Shown here piece by piece: positions 37,228 to 50,263 of a stretch of DNA of 64,000 bases (position 1 is the stretch's first letter; each line of letters opens with the position of its first letter). The stretch lies in assembly GCA_004794785.1 (NCBI GenBank), contig SJOL01006765.1, positions 346,009 to 410,008 of the forward strand, in the 5' to 3' direction. The position numbers were made by a program, and so were the translations under genes. Source of the stretch: Opisthorchis felineus (taxonomy: Eukaryota > Platyhelminthes > Trematoda > Opisthorchiida > Opisthorchiidae). The notes under the pieces are model-generated. The model made no database searches. It saw nothing but the letters and a program-made list of their open reading frames with translations, and had not been told where the DNA came from.

Positions 37228-37610
37228 TTAAACTGTGCAGTTTGAACAGTAGTGTCTTTTACTTAAGACTATTCGACAGGGTAGCCAAGTAGTCTGTTGT
37301 ACTTGGCAAACGCAAAATACTTGGTCTGGTGCAAAGCCATAAAAGCAAAAAAACGGAACGCTTTTTTGAGCAAATAAACTTGCCGATAGGCGATTTTCTT
37401 TTGTAAATCGGCTAATTTCAATTTCACGGATTTGTTCTGGCACGAATTTGATCTCCTTCCACGAAATAGGCAGTCCATCTTCCGTTATTGGCTGCACAGA
37501 GATACGATATTGCTCAAAGTCGAACACAACCGTGAAGACTTTGCTCTTTTGGGTAGAAAACGTCGCTGTCACACTAAAATCGGATTTTGGGAAAAGACCG
37601 TTTCAGGTTC
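37228..37610 (-). other. Protein-like frame, possible exon or retrocopy
   Basis: Open from about 37600 on the minus strand: NGLFPKSDFSVTATF, then KVFTVVFDFEQYRISVQP and DGLPISWKEIKFVPEQIREI. The sequence is rich in alternating hydrophobic residues, as in a beta-sandwich. After this point the same frame becomes Cys/Phe-rich, whereas the next frame reads LADLQKKIAYRQVYLLKKAF then FAFAKYNRLLGYPVE and stops. The change suggests a frameshift inside one coding sequence, or an overlooked splice. An acceptor-like aaaatccgattttag lies at the start. No family recognised. Confidence 0.35.
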
Positions 37611-40557
37611 TGCAAAATGTTTCAAGTAAAAATAACAGGTTCTTTGGTGTGCTTCATTAATCTTCAGGAAACGTCAATTGCTTTTGTTTCCTTCCTTAGT
37701 TCCAACGACTGCTTAGTTAGAGGTCTAAACAAAATAAGTCCCAAATAAAACAAGGCTTCCAAAACTTTATCACCCTATCAAGCTGAGTATGAATTTTAAA
37801 AACATCTGCAAACGGAATTCGGTAGAACCGGAAGGTAAATACATTACATAGCTGGCTTAACTGAAAATAGGAAACCAAAAGACTTTTGTGTACATCTGTG
37901 CATACATGTCAGACTGTAAAGTCTTGAACGTATCCTTCCTACTTCTGATATTCAAAAGACCTGCTCTAGGGTCTTTGAGTGCCTGCTCTTCTTCAATGTG
38001 AACAACTCTCAACGATATGCTATTCGGATAAGATGGTCAGCCAATTTTTGAAGAATATGGGAAATAAGTTGAGAGACCTCTTATTGCTTTGCATCTTTTG
38101 AAGGTGAATTGTTTCGTACGGCGACTATCAAGTTTCGACGCACACTGAATCCGCAAGCGACTGTTCAAACTGTGCCCGAATCCGACAGAACCAGACGATG
38201 TGCAGTCATCCTTGAATATGGGTGACGTGAGCTTAATGACAACAAATCATGTGTACATTCATTTGAAAAAGATTATCGCACACAGGAATGATTAAAACGT
38301 TAAAAAACTAGAATGAACAGAAAAGAACTTTTGAACCGAGACGTCGCAGGGCAGCTACGGATAAACAGACCACCGATCCATGTTGCGTCGGTGAGCAGCT
38401 TTTAAAAACAGTGCAGTATGTGAGCGCAGTTACTTGGAGTTGAATGATGGTTGTCAGAAACATGACAACCTCTAGCACAGCTTCGAAGAAGGTGCTGGAA
38501 TTATCACTTGCAACGGCATACGTCCATCTTCTCAGCCAACGGTGGTCGGTGTCTGTCAGCTAAGTGCCTTTGCAATAAGTGTGTCTGAAAATTATAGGAT
38601 AACCCACATTCTTACTGATAAGTCCTCCCCCCATTCGACCGTACGGTCTAACGCCTGGATAGTAGGCGAGTTAATAGGCTATCTTTCAATCAGTTATTAC
38701 GTGTGAAAGCTGAACACCAAGTCTGACATGGGAAAACCTCTTGTTATTATCCCGTCAAGGGTATCAGAAAAACAGTCTTGTACTTGTATACAGCACTTTG
38801 CCCTACTTGGAAGAAAACGTCCGGATGATTCATGCAACAACGATCTTTCCATTCCTTGAAGGGGCATTCATCAACTCAGGAATGAGGTGGCGGACTTTAG
38901 AACCGGTGTACACCTAAAAGTGTCGAGTACACAGAGACGTTTACAGTATGATGGAGGTCCGGCCAGTAGGTTGGTCACATCATTAGCCCGATTCCACGAA
39001 ACAAAATCTAGGTTGTTTTGACCTAATTGCAACACACTAATGTTTTGTCCTGTTGGGATATACTACTTTCTGTTCACTTCTGATAATGAAATCCGCTATT
39101 TTTGCACGTAAAGTCTTGGATGTACTTAACTCTGTCCGTTCACTATCTTTGTAGACTCCGTCAACTTTCATAGGACGGATTTTGTCATTTCTTCGGCTGA
39201 AACCGATTTGGTCCACACAACTATCAGTGCAGCAAATATTCATTGCACCTGGTCCATGAACATGGTTCATCTTCAAGACGACCGATGAGCTAATCTCTGC
39301 TGAATAGAAGACAGTCGTGAAAATATCCTTCCGAGGGAATTGTGTCTGTTGATGTTTGGATTAGGTGAGTAGAACTATCAACGTGAAGTCAGCGTACGTT
39401 TACAAGTAACCCAACATAAATTCTTCCCAAACTGCTCACGAGCTGGATTATCCTTGAAATTAGTTTTCAACCTCGTCCAAAAATTTTCATTCACTTGAAT
39501 CCTAGTGATGATACTCCCAGATCAGTAAGTGTGCTAGTTTAAACTACGGCCCCTGGAGCATACCAAACGTTTGTCTGTCATGTGCATCAGTCGATTGCTT
39601 TAAACCGCATGGTTATACATGCAGAATCACGTGGAAGGAAGACCCTAAAGTAAATTAGCACAGAGTGAAATTTGGTAGTTGCATTGCAAAACGTGAAAAC
39701 CATACTAGGCGTTGGTGCAGACTAAGCTTAGCTACTTAAAAGCTTTGGAAAGCTCAGCTAATCGGCTCTGAGAAGGAATCGTCTGAGTACTGATGTGGGT
39801 GGAGCATGCAAACTGTAAACACAGTACGCCAAAGCCCCTTTTGATACTATCGTTCTGTAGCGAAATAAGCTGGGAATGACTGCAGAAAATTTTATGCTCC
39901 AGACACTATACAACTCACTCAAGGAAATAATTTCACAGGAACATAATCAAACTCCTACGTTAGGGTGACAGAGGGCAACGAAAACAAAAACCTCGCGCAA
40001 CGCGGAAACTACTCCTCCAGGGGAATTTGCCTTCACTACGAAATGAATGAGGATTAGTTCGTGGTAAGCAAATAGGAGACGGCTGCTATGTCTCATTCGG
40101 AAGTGTCGAGAAAAACTGCGGGGGACGAGCGGAGTAAAGCAATAACTTTTTCTTGATTGGAGGAATAATTAGATGGTCCGCCCGCACTGACCTGCAGGAG
40201 GAGGTAGACCAGGCAAGTCGACTGCGGTTGTTCTGTCAATAGTCTGTTATTATCTCATGAACACCCGAGGACTTCTAAGTCATACACGCTTAGCTTTAAT
40301 TAAAACAGCCAACTGGTTGAAGTGAAGGTGATACAATTATCTTACTCAGTGGTGTCACCTAAAAACTCTGGGGTATGTTTGGTGTTAGGCTAACCACTGG
40401 GTAGGTTGTGCCAGTTTAGTATATGAGGTTACACAAACCGCAAGCAGTTTGACACAACCACATACATATACTACGCAACTGATAGTTTTCGCAAATTACT
40501 AAGCACTTCTCTCCATTTGGAACTACGTTGCTTATATTCTTTGTTTTGCGAGTACTA

Positions 40558-41163
40558 TCAACCAAGCCATGAATACCGTTCACTTCTGAGTTCTCCGTGC
40601 ATGCAAGTACACACAAATAGGCTTATTACTGTGGTACGACTTTCTCCACCTATCGCCTGTCGCATATTGGAATGCTCAGGCACCCGGTGCTTGTTGTGTG
40701 TGTGTGTGTGGCTCAGCAATACTGGCAAGATAAATGGGTTCATTGTGGGTTTTGCACACTGTTTCAACTGCCGAGACCCAAACTCCCGTAACACTAACTT
40801 AGGTTGACTAAACATCAAATGTTTTTTGAGCGAATCACCCGTTTGCACGTTAGTTGGTGTGAACGAAGGGTCCATTTGAGACTGCAATGAAGTCCTGACT
40901 ATCAACCGCTTGAGCATGGCATGTAAGCAGGTACCGCAACTGACATACGAAACCCAGTCATCTAGAACATTGGTCTTCTCAGTTTCTGCAAAATACTCTT
41001 CTAGAAGGCTATCGTACACTAATAAAGATAATACCGAAACATCTGGATGACTGAAAAGAGAACTGAATTCACACTCAAACCGCAATATCGCCATCAGCAA
41101 GCAAAGAAATAAGCCAGTGTGACCGGCGTTACCAGTTGATCGGTGATAATATAATCGTATCAT
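40558..41163 (-). other. 201-codon open frame, possible coding remnant
   Basis: The second-longest frame in the window, starting at ATG. The middle is protein-like (PDVSVLSLLVYDSLLEEYFA then ETEKTNVLDDWVSYVSCG) and follows an acceptor-like ttctcttttcag. The end is distorted by a TG repeat. Just upstream, 41160-41340 begins after a strong acceptor (tttcttttacctatag) with PSHENTSYTLMIPTILHSAH, and 41573-41833 holds a further frame. Phases between these pieces do not join cleanly, so a three-exon gene is possible but unproven. No family recognised. Confidence 0.3.
40694..40711. repeat. Short (TG)n
   Basis: Uninterrupted TG run inside a longer minus-strand open frame, where it reads as repeated His-Thr. 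Confidence 0.9.
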
Positions 41164-41833
41164 TGTATGTGTACATTTGATATCAGGGTTGTTGTGCTCT
41201 TTGGCTGCGCTGATTTCGGGGACGTACTGGTTGGAATCTCTGTTCCTTCTGGTTCGACCGTGTAAGAGGGACGGTGAGCAGAGTGAAGAATTGTGGGAAT
41301 CATCAAAGTATAGCTAGTGTTTTCATGGGACGGTCTATAGGTAAAAGAAATAAATTTGTTTCTTCCGGATAAACAGCTCTTCATTATTCACGGAATCACG
41401 GTTGTTACCTTCCATTACCTTCTACAATTGCCTTGCGGGTATCCGGCAAGTCAAACCTTCAGTATACAGTACTTCTGAATCCCAAGTCTTGACATCGATG
41501 AGGGAGACAAACTTTAAAATCTAAACGGAATGTGAATGTAACTTTTTTAACCGCGAGCAACAGTCAATAACTTTAATCCGGACCATGAGTATAAGGAGGC
41601 TTCCGGATGCGCTGAATACGGAAGGACGCTAACGTTGAACCACACGTGATTCCAAGATCCATCAACATTATGGTATCGGCATTTGCAGATAGGAGGCGGA
41701 ATCTTCTAAATCTGGAGGCAACTACACTTTCTCTTGGACATAAACACCAGCGGAATAAACGACAGAAACACAGCGCTGGGTCCTCGTAACTTGGTAGTAA
41801 GGATGACCTACTGACGACAACGGGACGATTCAT

Positions 41834-44800
41834 GACAAATAAAATTCGAATTCAACCCAAGTGTAATGATTTCTCTACTTTGTCAATCATCTCTGCATAT
41901 ACACTGACCTACTTCTCACTCCTGATCTATTTTTATACTGAAAGTTTTGTGCGCGTAAATTCGTCGAGTTTCATAAACTTGAGGAACGCGTTATAACAGT
42001 TTAGAGATAGATCACTGATGAATATTGAGTAAACTTTTCCCTCTGTGTATATTTCTCGAACCATCCGGTACCAGTACACTGTCCAATCCCAGAATGACCC
42101 AGCTGCAGTACTGATTCACCCGAGGAGCTGACACGGATATTGTAGTGAATATGTAATTGTCACGCGGAGCAATGTTAGGTTAGCAAATTTGTTTCCGTTA
42201 TGATTTTTGGTTCAACATCTTATGGAATCTGACAGGGCCTACTGCTTTACACACCTCGGCATTATCGTAAAAATGAAGGCTTGGGGGAAAAGGTGGTTTG
42301 ATTGACCGGAAAGGAGGACACTTGCAATCACTTAGTATTTTTATTGAAACAAGTGCCCTAGATTTTTGTGTCCCACAGTGTTACCAGAACCACTGCATAT
42401 AGTTAGTGATGGGAGTGAGGGTTGTGAAAGTGAAAGCCCATCTAATAACCATTCCACTTTCAGACAGTTGGGTAAGTTTCCGGTCGGAACTACTGTTCTT
42501 GTAGGTATTCAGTGAACTATGGGTTAGAAAACCTAAAATGTAGTTTCCCCATTAACCCCACAGTGTAGGTGGAAACCGAGCCCCGTGAAAAGAGCTCATT
42601 TGAGTTCTGTTGTTTGACCTCTGTCAGGAAACGAACTACGCCTAACTATTGGCCCATGATTTCACATCACCTGCATTCGTATACTAAATATCCTGCAACG
42701 AATTTCTAAACCTTAAGATAAGCATGGTCCGGTGTATGGACCTATCTATGCTTATCAGCAAAGACGATACAGGTAAGACATTCTGATGATTAACCAGTAA
42801 CCAGATTATGGTCACACTAAGTCAACTACTAGCCGAAACGAAGATTTGAACCTAGTATTCTCGTTAGCCGGTTACAATGGAGAAGCTAATTCACGTTTGC
42901 AACAGCAGAAGAAAAATGCTTTTGAAGAGAAAATGGTGTTTATAACAGACTCGGGTAACTCACATCAGTCAGTCTGCTAGAGAAACCTGGTTTCTCTAGT
43001 CTACGGTCTTACTTGGTGTTTGGCCTGGACACTCCCACGGTCACTCAAATTAAGAGATTCAATTGATAGGAGCGTCTCGCAAATATCACTGTCTTCGTGT
43101 GTGGTAAGCGCGAATAAGTTCTGCTCTGGAATGCGGCCTGTGTGTAGCCTATGTGGTTACTGTCAAAGTGCAACGAAATAAAGCTATCTGGTCAGGTGTG
43201 CAACATACACATTGTCACGATATTTGGTGCCTACTGGTTCTTCGTGTATGTCACTCAGCACAGTCGAACTGTCTTGAGTTAAATTTGTTAGATCAATAAT
43301 CACTTTCGTTCAGCTATGCAAATGATGATTGTTTTTGCATGCTTGGTTACGGTTTGCCATAATCTGTTCCATTGAAATTGTTCAGAAACCTACTGTGCTG
43401 TAAATGCATCTGCAGAGATTTCACGACGTCTTCTTATACTGCAAACAAACTGTGTCTGGACGGAACAGATTAAGCATAAGGTTACTTAGAAACAGCCTTC
43501 CAATTACCGCCACTGCTTGTGCTCAGGACCGATCATGCATTTGACCGCACTGGCTAGTGGTGTTAAACTCTGCAAGTGAAACACCCCTGGTACTTTAAAT
43601 CAATAGGATATACCGGTAGATACAAGTCAATTCTTGGATTGATCCGATACTTTTTAGGGGCTCTAGATGGGACGGCTTGTCTACACAGCACTGGTCAGGA
43701 CCCAGGGGTTACAATACACCGACGTGTTCACACGGTCAGCTATGGATCTACATTGGACGCGGTTAAACAAATGTATCAATTGGCGTGCTAGTGACCAAGC
43801 GCGGTAATATGTCGTCATAAAAACTACTGCTTTCGACAGAGTTTCGCAAACCAGATCTGTAACTGGCAGATCTAATTTTTACAAGAAAGATGCTACTAGA
43901 CAGCCCACTGCGGTCTCATCGAGTCCGGCCATCTGAACCAGGTTGGGTGTAATCAAAGCTGCTCTTTTGCAGCCAACAAAAGAAAAGCAACAAAGTGCTT
44001 ATTTTGCATCACGTAAAATGGCTTCCAGGCAGAAAAGAACCGGGTGTTGATATGGCTTAAGGTAGATATGGTGTAGTGTAGAACTTAGAGATGTGCTTCT
44101 GGTGAATTACTTCAATGTTTACAGTGTTGTATCGATGGGTGCTATAAAGTGAGCTTCTGGATTTTCACTAACGACAGGCAACTGACCACGATAATCTTGT
44201 CGAAGATGCGTGTTATCGTAACATTTCTGGGAGATGGCTGATGTAATGACTCAGTACCAAATTCATCGGTGGCTAGAACAGAACTGTCACTAGATCTCGA
44301 CTTCGTAAAAGCACACTTGTTGAAAATATTTGTCGAGCTTCATATCCAAAATGCGACCAGCTCCCCACCAGCGTACAACTTTTCCTTTATGAAAGTCTGC
44401 TGACTATTTTTCACCATGAATTTCCTGTAGATGCAAGCGATGTCTCATGACGATCAACCGGAATAATTCAATATAATTAGGAAAATTGTGGAAACTTTGT
44501 GGATTCTTTTTCGGCTGATCTTCTAGTGCTTATTCCATCGTCTCCAAGCTTGTCACTATTGACAACATTGTAAATCAGCCTTGACTGATCATGGAAATTA
44601 TTAAAAAAACGAGCTCGCAAGTGATCCGATTCACGGCCTTTACTGTTTCAAAGAATGAACTCCTAGCGTCGTTGTTTTGTCACTGAAAATAACTTGAAGT
44701 GCCAGTTTGAATGATATACAATTTTTATACTCCTTCTTGGGGGACCTGCTGAAGAGGTGAATGAACAAAATTTGGCGGGAGTTTAAGTGTTGGTGTGGAA

Positions 44801-47800
44801 TTTTCTCTGGGCGTTCTTGTGATAAATGATATATGGATATGTCAGATGGTATCCTTTTGGTCTAAAGACTCAGGCTCGCTGACAGCTTGAAACCTAACCA
44901 GACCGAAATCCACTTGAATAGAGAGACCAAGTTTCATGTTCAGAAAGCTTAAGTAGAATGGCACATTCCCATGACCGCTTTATTTTTGTCGTGCCCTATT
45001 CAACCGTGCGTCCCTGTTAGATTTTCCAACAGGTTTGGCTGATCATGCTGGTATGAACATAATCCAGGCTGGATCCAGATCACAGATTAAGGGGGCTTAC
45101 AGTAAGGAGCTGTGGTTGCGCACGAACACAACCAACATAAAACTTATTTACGACATCCTGTTCCTGTCCAAATAAAATAGACTACTGTCTCTAAACTGAA
45201 CCGCACATGCGGGATGTGAATGCAGCACAGATGACCTAAGCACATATTATGCTTGCTTGCACTCATTGATTGTTCAACCAAAATAATTTACCAACCACAG
45301 CAACCCATACAAAGGTTTACCGGTGATCTCAATTTCGCTTTTCGGTGTGGTTTGCCCTAAACTGCGTCCAGGTATATCCGATCATCCTACTTAATCTTGT
45401 GAAACGCGTGAAATGACAATCAAACCACTCATTTTGCCCTTCTACTCTGCTCAACTTAGAACATCCAGACTTTCAGTACACATCGTTCTGGGGGCAGTTC
45501 GTTGAATTCTGTGTATACACAACTAATTCGTAAGGTTGCGCACCGACAGAATCCGAAACGCTAGTAAGGTCAATTTGTTCATCCAGTTACTTTCTGGGCT
45601 GAAAATACACTGTACCCAAGTTCTAAACCAGTTATGTTTCAAACGACCGAGGATATTTGTGGTTGTCATGATGAGAACGAAGATAACAGGCAAAGATTGT
45701 TTTCTTTGGTTGTTTGTGTTTGCTTGTACATCGCCAAATGTAAATCACAAGCGTAAATCACGTGCTTCGTGAGACAGATGTGTAGACAGAACGGGTACAA
45801 GGAGTCGGTTTGACCCCTTGATCCATTGGTCTGTCCGCCAGTCACAGTTTTGCTTTTTGTCCTCATGAATGATTTAAGTCTTTGGAAGTACGTCTAAATA
45901 TTGGTAGCTCGGATGAGTTTATTTGCTGCTGATCGGGTATCAGTTGATCAGTTAACCGAGCTTGGCATTTGGATTCGATTGTTTCGCCACCATTCGAGGA
46001 GATTTCGTCAGCACGCGAGCTGACTTATGTTACTCGTTCAAAAGATTGCGGAGTTTCGTGACAAAAACTGTCGTGCTAACCACTAGAATAGCGACTCACC
46101 GTTTTAAACCTTTACGTGTTGTTAAGCATACAGCACATGGAATCCTTAATAAAGCACAAAACACGAATGCGCGAATACGCCATCTCCTCCGTTTTGGTAC
46201 CACTTATCTTCTCTGGCTCTGTACAAGAAAACGAAATCTTAAAAGAAGAGATATTCATGCTGGAAATTTCTGTGGCTCCTTGACACACGCCTGTAGTAAG
46301 CTGAGTTGACCACACTACCAATGGTGCCTTAAGTCTGTTGTTAAATGATTCCGACAGGTTACACTGGATTATAGGAGTGCTTGTAAATTTTTAAGTCTTA
46401 TCGTAGGGTACGCTAGACCACTTGTGTAATCATCTTTCATACCCTACAAAGGTTGCTTTTTGTTTTTACCAAGAGCAACCTTCATAGTGCGGAGGAAAAT
46501 TCTAGTGATTTTGGCATGCGTAAAACATGCGACTCTTAGGCTGAGCTGGGTAGTGTTCGAGCTACGTCAGACAGCTTATGGATGTGTCACTAGTATTGCG
46601 GGTCCGACGACAAGGCACTTATTTTGAAGAACTAAGGAGCCCAATACATCACATATTTATACGGTGCGTAACAGAATTGATGTGTAAAGTTAAAGAAAAC
46701 CACGGATACATGAAAGGGACTAGAAACTGTTAGTGTCACTTATTGTCCAACAGGTTTGTGCAAGGAAATAGTTCTTAGGCATAGAGTTGTGGGTCACGTA
46801 GCCAGTTTCTGATGGCCTTTGAAATCGTTAATGGCCTCAATCGTATCAAGGATATTCGCTTGTCCTGTGACGTCATAGGTCACGGCCAGAGGTGACGTGA
46901 TTTCATTTGCACTATGTTTCCTCCGACAAACATTCAGAGAGAGCGGTTAAGTGACGCATAAATCTGTGTGCAAGAGAAACTTATAAGATCTCCGAAAATG
47001 AATCGGGCCCACGAAAAATTATCTCCCATGAACTTTCATTCATTCCACTTCGTGACCCAAAGAACTTTTTTCCTTCTTCTCTCCTTTATCAGACATGTAC
47101 CCTTGAGTTCGCAATCAAGGAGCACTTACCAAGTAAAAGAAGCCGGAGCCACCAAATAATTGTCAGGCGCTATCACCAGTGACTATCGAAATGGAACCGC
47201 TGACCATTTGTATCCTGTTGTTTCAATAAGATATACTTTCTTCTGTCTGCTTCTTGACTCCACCAATTGACTAGCTGCATTTTTTACTTCAAACCCTGAC
47301 TGCCATGGAGAAGTGAACTGACTGTCAATGAAAGTGCATCCTGCCGTTTTTCAGTTCCTTCATGTTGAACTCATAACCGATTAGCCATTATTAACACTTG
47401 AGTGCTTTACGCATGCAACACGTCAAGTATGGGAACCGCTGACCACTCTGGCCGAGTAGTTCAGCATAATCTATCGAGCACCTACAAATCGGTCGAAATA
47501 TGTTTGACAACGAACACTTGATTGGTCGAAAAAGTGGGAGCAATCTCCAATAAGATAGATGACCTTACATTCCTATCCTGAAGCTGTACTGTACAGCGTC
47601 AAACACTCCTTTGAAGTGGATTCAAAAGTTCCCCAAGCACAGTTATCTATAATTGCACCCTAACTTTGTGTTGGTTTTACAACAGAAAAACAAGTCAGTA
47701 AGCAAAAGCTAGAAAAAATCTATCAAGATTTGACTAGTGGGGTTGTTCGTTTTGATTTTTATCTACGAGTGGTGCTTAATACCTCCATTTTCGGATTTGT

Positions 47801-49805
47801 GTGGAATAGAAATTTGTGTGCAATAGAAATAGACCTCCTTAAGGAAAGCCCACCTGAAGAGTTCGGAAAATACTCGTCACTATTGTTACGCAGTCTCCAC
47901 TTAGAAGATGGAATCCGTTGACAAAACAGACAAACCAAAAACTGCCTCCGAAGTTTAGTAGTTACTAGTGATTAGACGAACTTTTAGCGGGTTATCGTCC
48001 AACCATATCACTTAAGCTGAACACGTTCCGATTCAAACGCGACAGTTCGAATTGTTGGCCCCACGTTCAATTTGCATGTCAATGTCTGAAATTCGATTGC
48101 AGCCACCGCCAGTGATCTCCAAAATAGCAAAATTCGCGTGTAGTAAAGGCGGATAATCCACACCTTTGTCTCACCCTCTGTGCCCTCGCAAAGACAAGCT
48201 GGCTAAGCGAAAGTTCCGTTTTCAGACCGAAGTACAAGTTGAAGCGCTCACCATTTTGTGTCCGCTGTCATCTGAGTCTTCAGCAAAACCACCTGCTTCT
48301 CCACGCGGTTGGAATATTTGGGGAATAACAGATCAATTGGCAGCACCTAAACCATGGAATGAAGAAAAATCTCTCATTTTCCTCGATATAAGAAACATAA
48401 TCATGATCAACAAGTGCACAAAAATGTTACACAGTGTATTATTACAAATCCCCAGTGGTAAACTATAGAAACGTAAGAGGAAGTGATAACTAATGTGGTG
48501 GTGGTGGATCTCTGCAATATAACTTAATGAAGGAGACTAAACTACAGTAGATGTTAGCTTTTTGACAGGAACCAACAACATGGCTGCAAGCTTGAAGTAT
48601 ACTGATAAAATTTGCCTGATCAAATAACACTAATCAAGATCTCGGTTTATCTGAGGACGCTTGTAATTTCGTAGGTAAATTTATCAATCAAATTTGCATT
48701 CTTTCAAATATAAACAGTTCAGTTTGAGACTTAGTATCTTGTTCCTGCATAGGAACAAAACCTTTAGTAGTGGGGAACAACCTTAACGAATAAGATTAGT
48801 CATGTAAAAAAGAGTAAGGCAAATATGCGAAAAGGCTATCCATGCTCTGGACCACCCAAGAAAGGACTTTGCACCCATTGAGGTTGGTGGATTGTACACA
48901 ATTCACACAGTACGGTGGTCATTGTGGTCCTTCAGGGGAAGCCTAGCAGTATCGAGCTAAAGTGCCGTCAAATGCAGGCCACACAAACTGCTAGCCATTT
49001 CGAGTACTACTCTCATCCGGTTGGGATGAACAGTACCATTCTTCTAATGGGTGGCGTCTTACCACGCGTAGGCAAAGGCGCACCAGGAGGGTTTCGTGAG
49101 TGTATACAAAATCCTCGATGGGGTTTCACCTGGTTATTACTAGCCAGATTTGAATTAGCTCAATCCCGGGTGGTTCGTTGCCCGAAGGATCCACACCGAA
49201 CAAGACACGCAAAACACAACACTGCATCACTTGACTACTTGTGACGCCACAAGGGGATAACCTATTTATTAGGCGAATGTTCGCAGCTGTTTTCAGTTGG
49301 TATGGCACTTTTAATGTGATCCTGCAGTTAGGAACTAGGTTACTGCTGGGCATTATGGTTTGACTTATTTTCAGTGAAAGTTTCCTTTGTTTGTTAGGTT
49401 TATTGATATGGCTGGGCTGTAAAGGTGGCAATAACGACATGTTAACTGCACCCACAGAGCCGGTCTAGAAAATATCTCTAGCAAGGTGAGTTGCACTACA
49501 GTACGAGAATGCGTTACAATGAGCTTCATCGTCACACCGGACCGGGACAAACACCTACACTAACTGGAGTCTCACACTTTGTTTCAGTAGCAATTTAGCT
49601 CCGGCAAAATGAGGCAAAATTACCCATGTTTCATACTATGCCGTTACAAGTGTAAAGGAGCCGTAAGAAATGTGAGGTATGGGTTGAAGTCTACATTTGT
49701 TGTTTTAGTCTCTTCTAACAGCCCGAGACATCGATTATAACAAATTTCTTGGACACCAGTTGTACTGGGATGCCGGAAACGTTGAAATTTCAGATGTCAG
49801 AAAAG
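41834..49805. other. No supported gene
   Basis: Eight kilobases with only short frames. The least unconvincing are at 45962-46309 and 48166-48468, both plus strand. No copy of the ribozyme or LINE families seen. Confidence 0.5.
48166..48468 (+). other. Open frame, possible exon
   Basis: A plus-strand frame with KDKLAKRKFRFQTEVQVEAL then SSESSAKPPASPRGWNIWG and APKPWNEEKS. It has no clear splice sites and is short enough to be chance. Confidence 0.2.
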
Positions 49806-49816
49806 GCCTATTATCC

Positions 49817-50203
49817 TTTTCGGAAAAGTTTGGTAACAATCGGTAGATTTATTGCTGGGCAACGTTTCGCTTTTGACACAAAAGCATCGTCAGGCCAAGT
49901 GACTAGGTTACGAGTTTGGTCGAGATTTAAGGCGGAAGGAGAACCAATCATCTAAGTCAAGCTAAATCTCTGTTGGGTGTCGACCGAAGGATTTTGTGTG
50001 CTAGGGTGGGTGACCAAGTGTTGGACCGATGGGGGAACCTAATTGGATTTGGGTCCAGCCTAGGGTGTAGTTGTTCTGGTTCGGTTCACTTAATGATCCC
50101 TCTTGAACTTCGTTTGTACTTTCTGTCCGTCTGTGTGGATGGGCTAGTGCTACGATAGTTGTGTGCAATAAATCTACCGATTGTTACCAAACTTTTCCGA
50201 AAA
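49817..50203. mobile_element. PLE-type fragment with hammerhead and 38-bp inverted ends
   Basis: A 38-bp block at 49817-49854 (starting ttttcggaaaag, ending ggtagatttattg) recurs as an exact reverse complement at 50166-50203. Inside the left end, on the minus strand, is a hammerhead of the PLE consensus type: ttggc, CTGACGA, a gcttttg/caaaagc hairpin, GAAA, cgtt, then gcccagc, followed by caataaatctacc. The right end carries the same caataaatctacc block without a ribozyme. No coding sequence is visible between them. A 13-bp string, gcctattatcctt, flanks the whole (49806-49818 and 50251-50263). Confidence 0.65.
49858..49905 (-). ncRNA. Second hammerhead, PLE consensus form
   Basis: Minus strand: stem I cttggc with gcccag (one T-C mismatch), core CTGACGA, stem II as a seven-pair hairpin gcttttg/caaaagc after one T, core GAAA, stem III acgt with no loop, cleavage-site U. 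Its sequence is unrelated to the 305-bp family but has the same zero-loop stem III geometry. Confidence 0.6.
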
Positions 50204-50263
50204 CCATGATTACTCAATCGGTTTCAAGCGTTCTTCACCTGGTTGAACATGCCTATTATCCTT

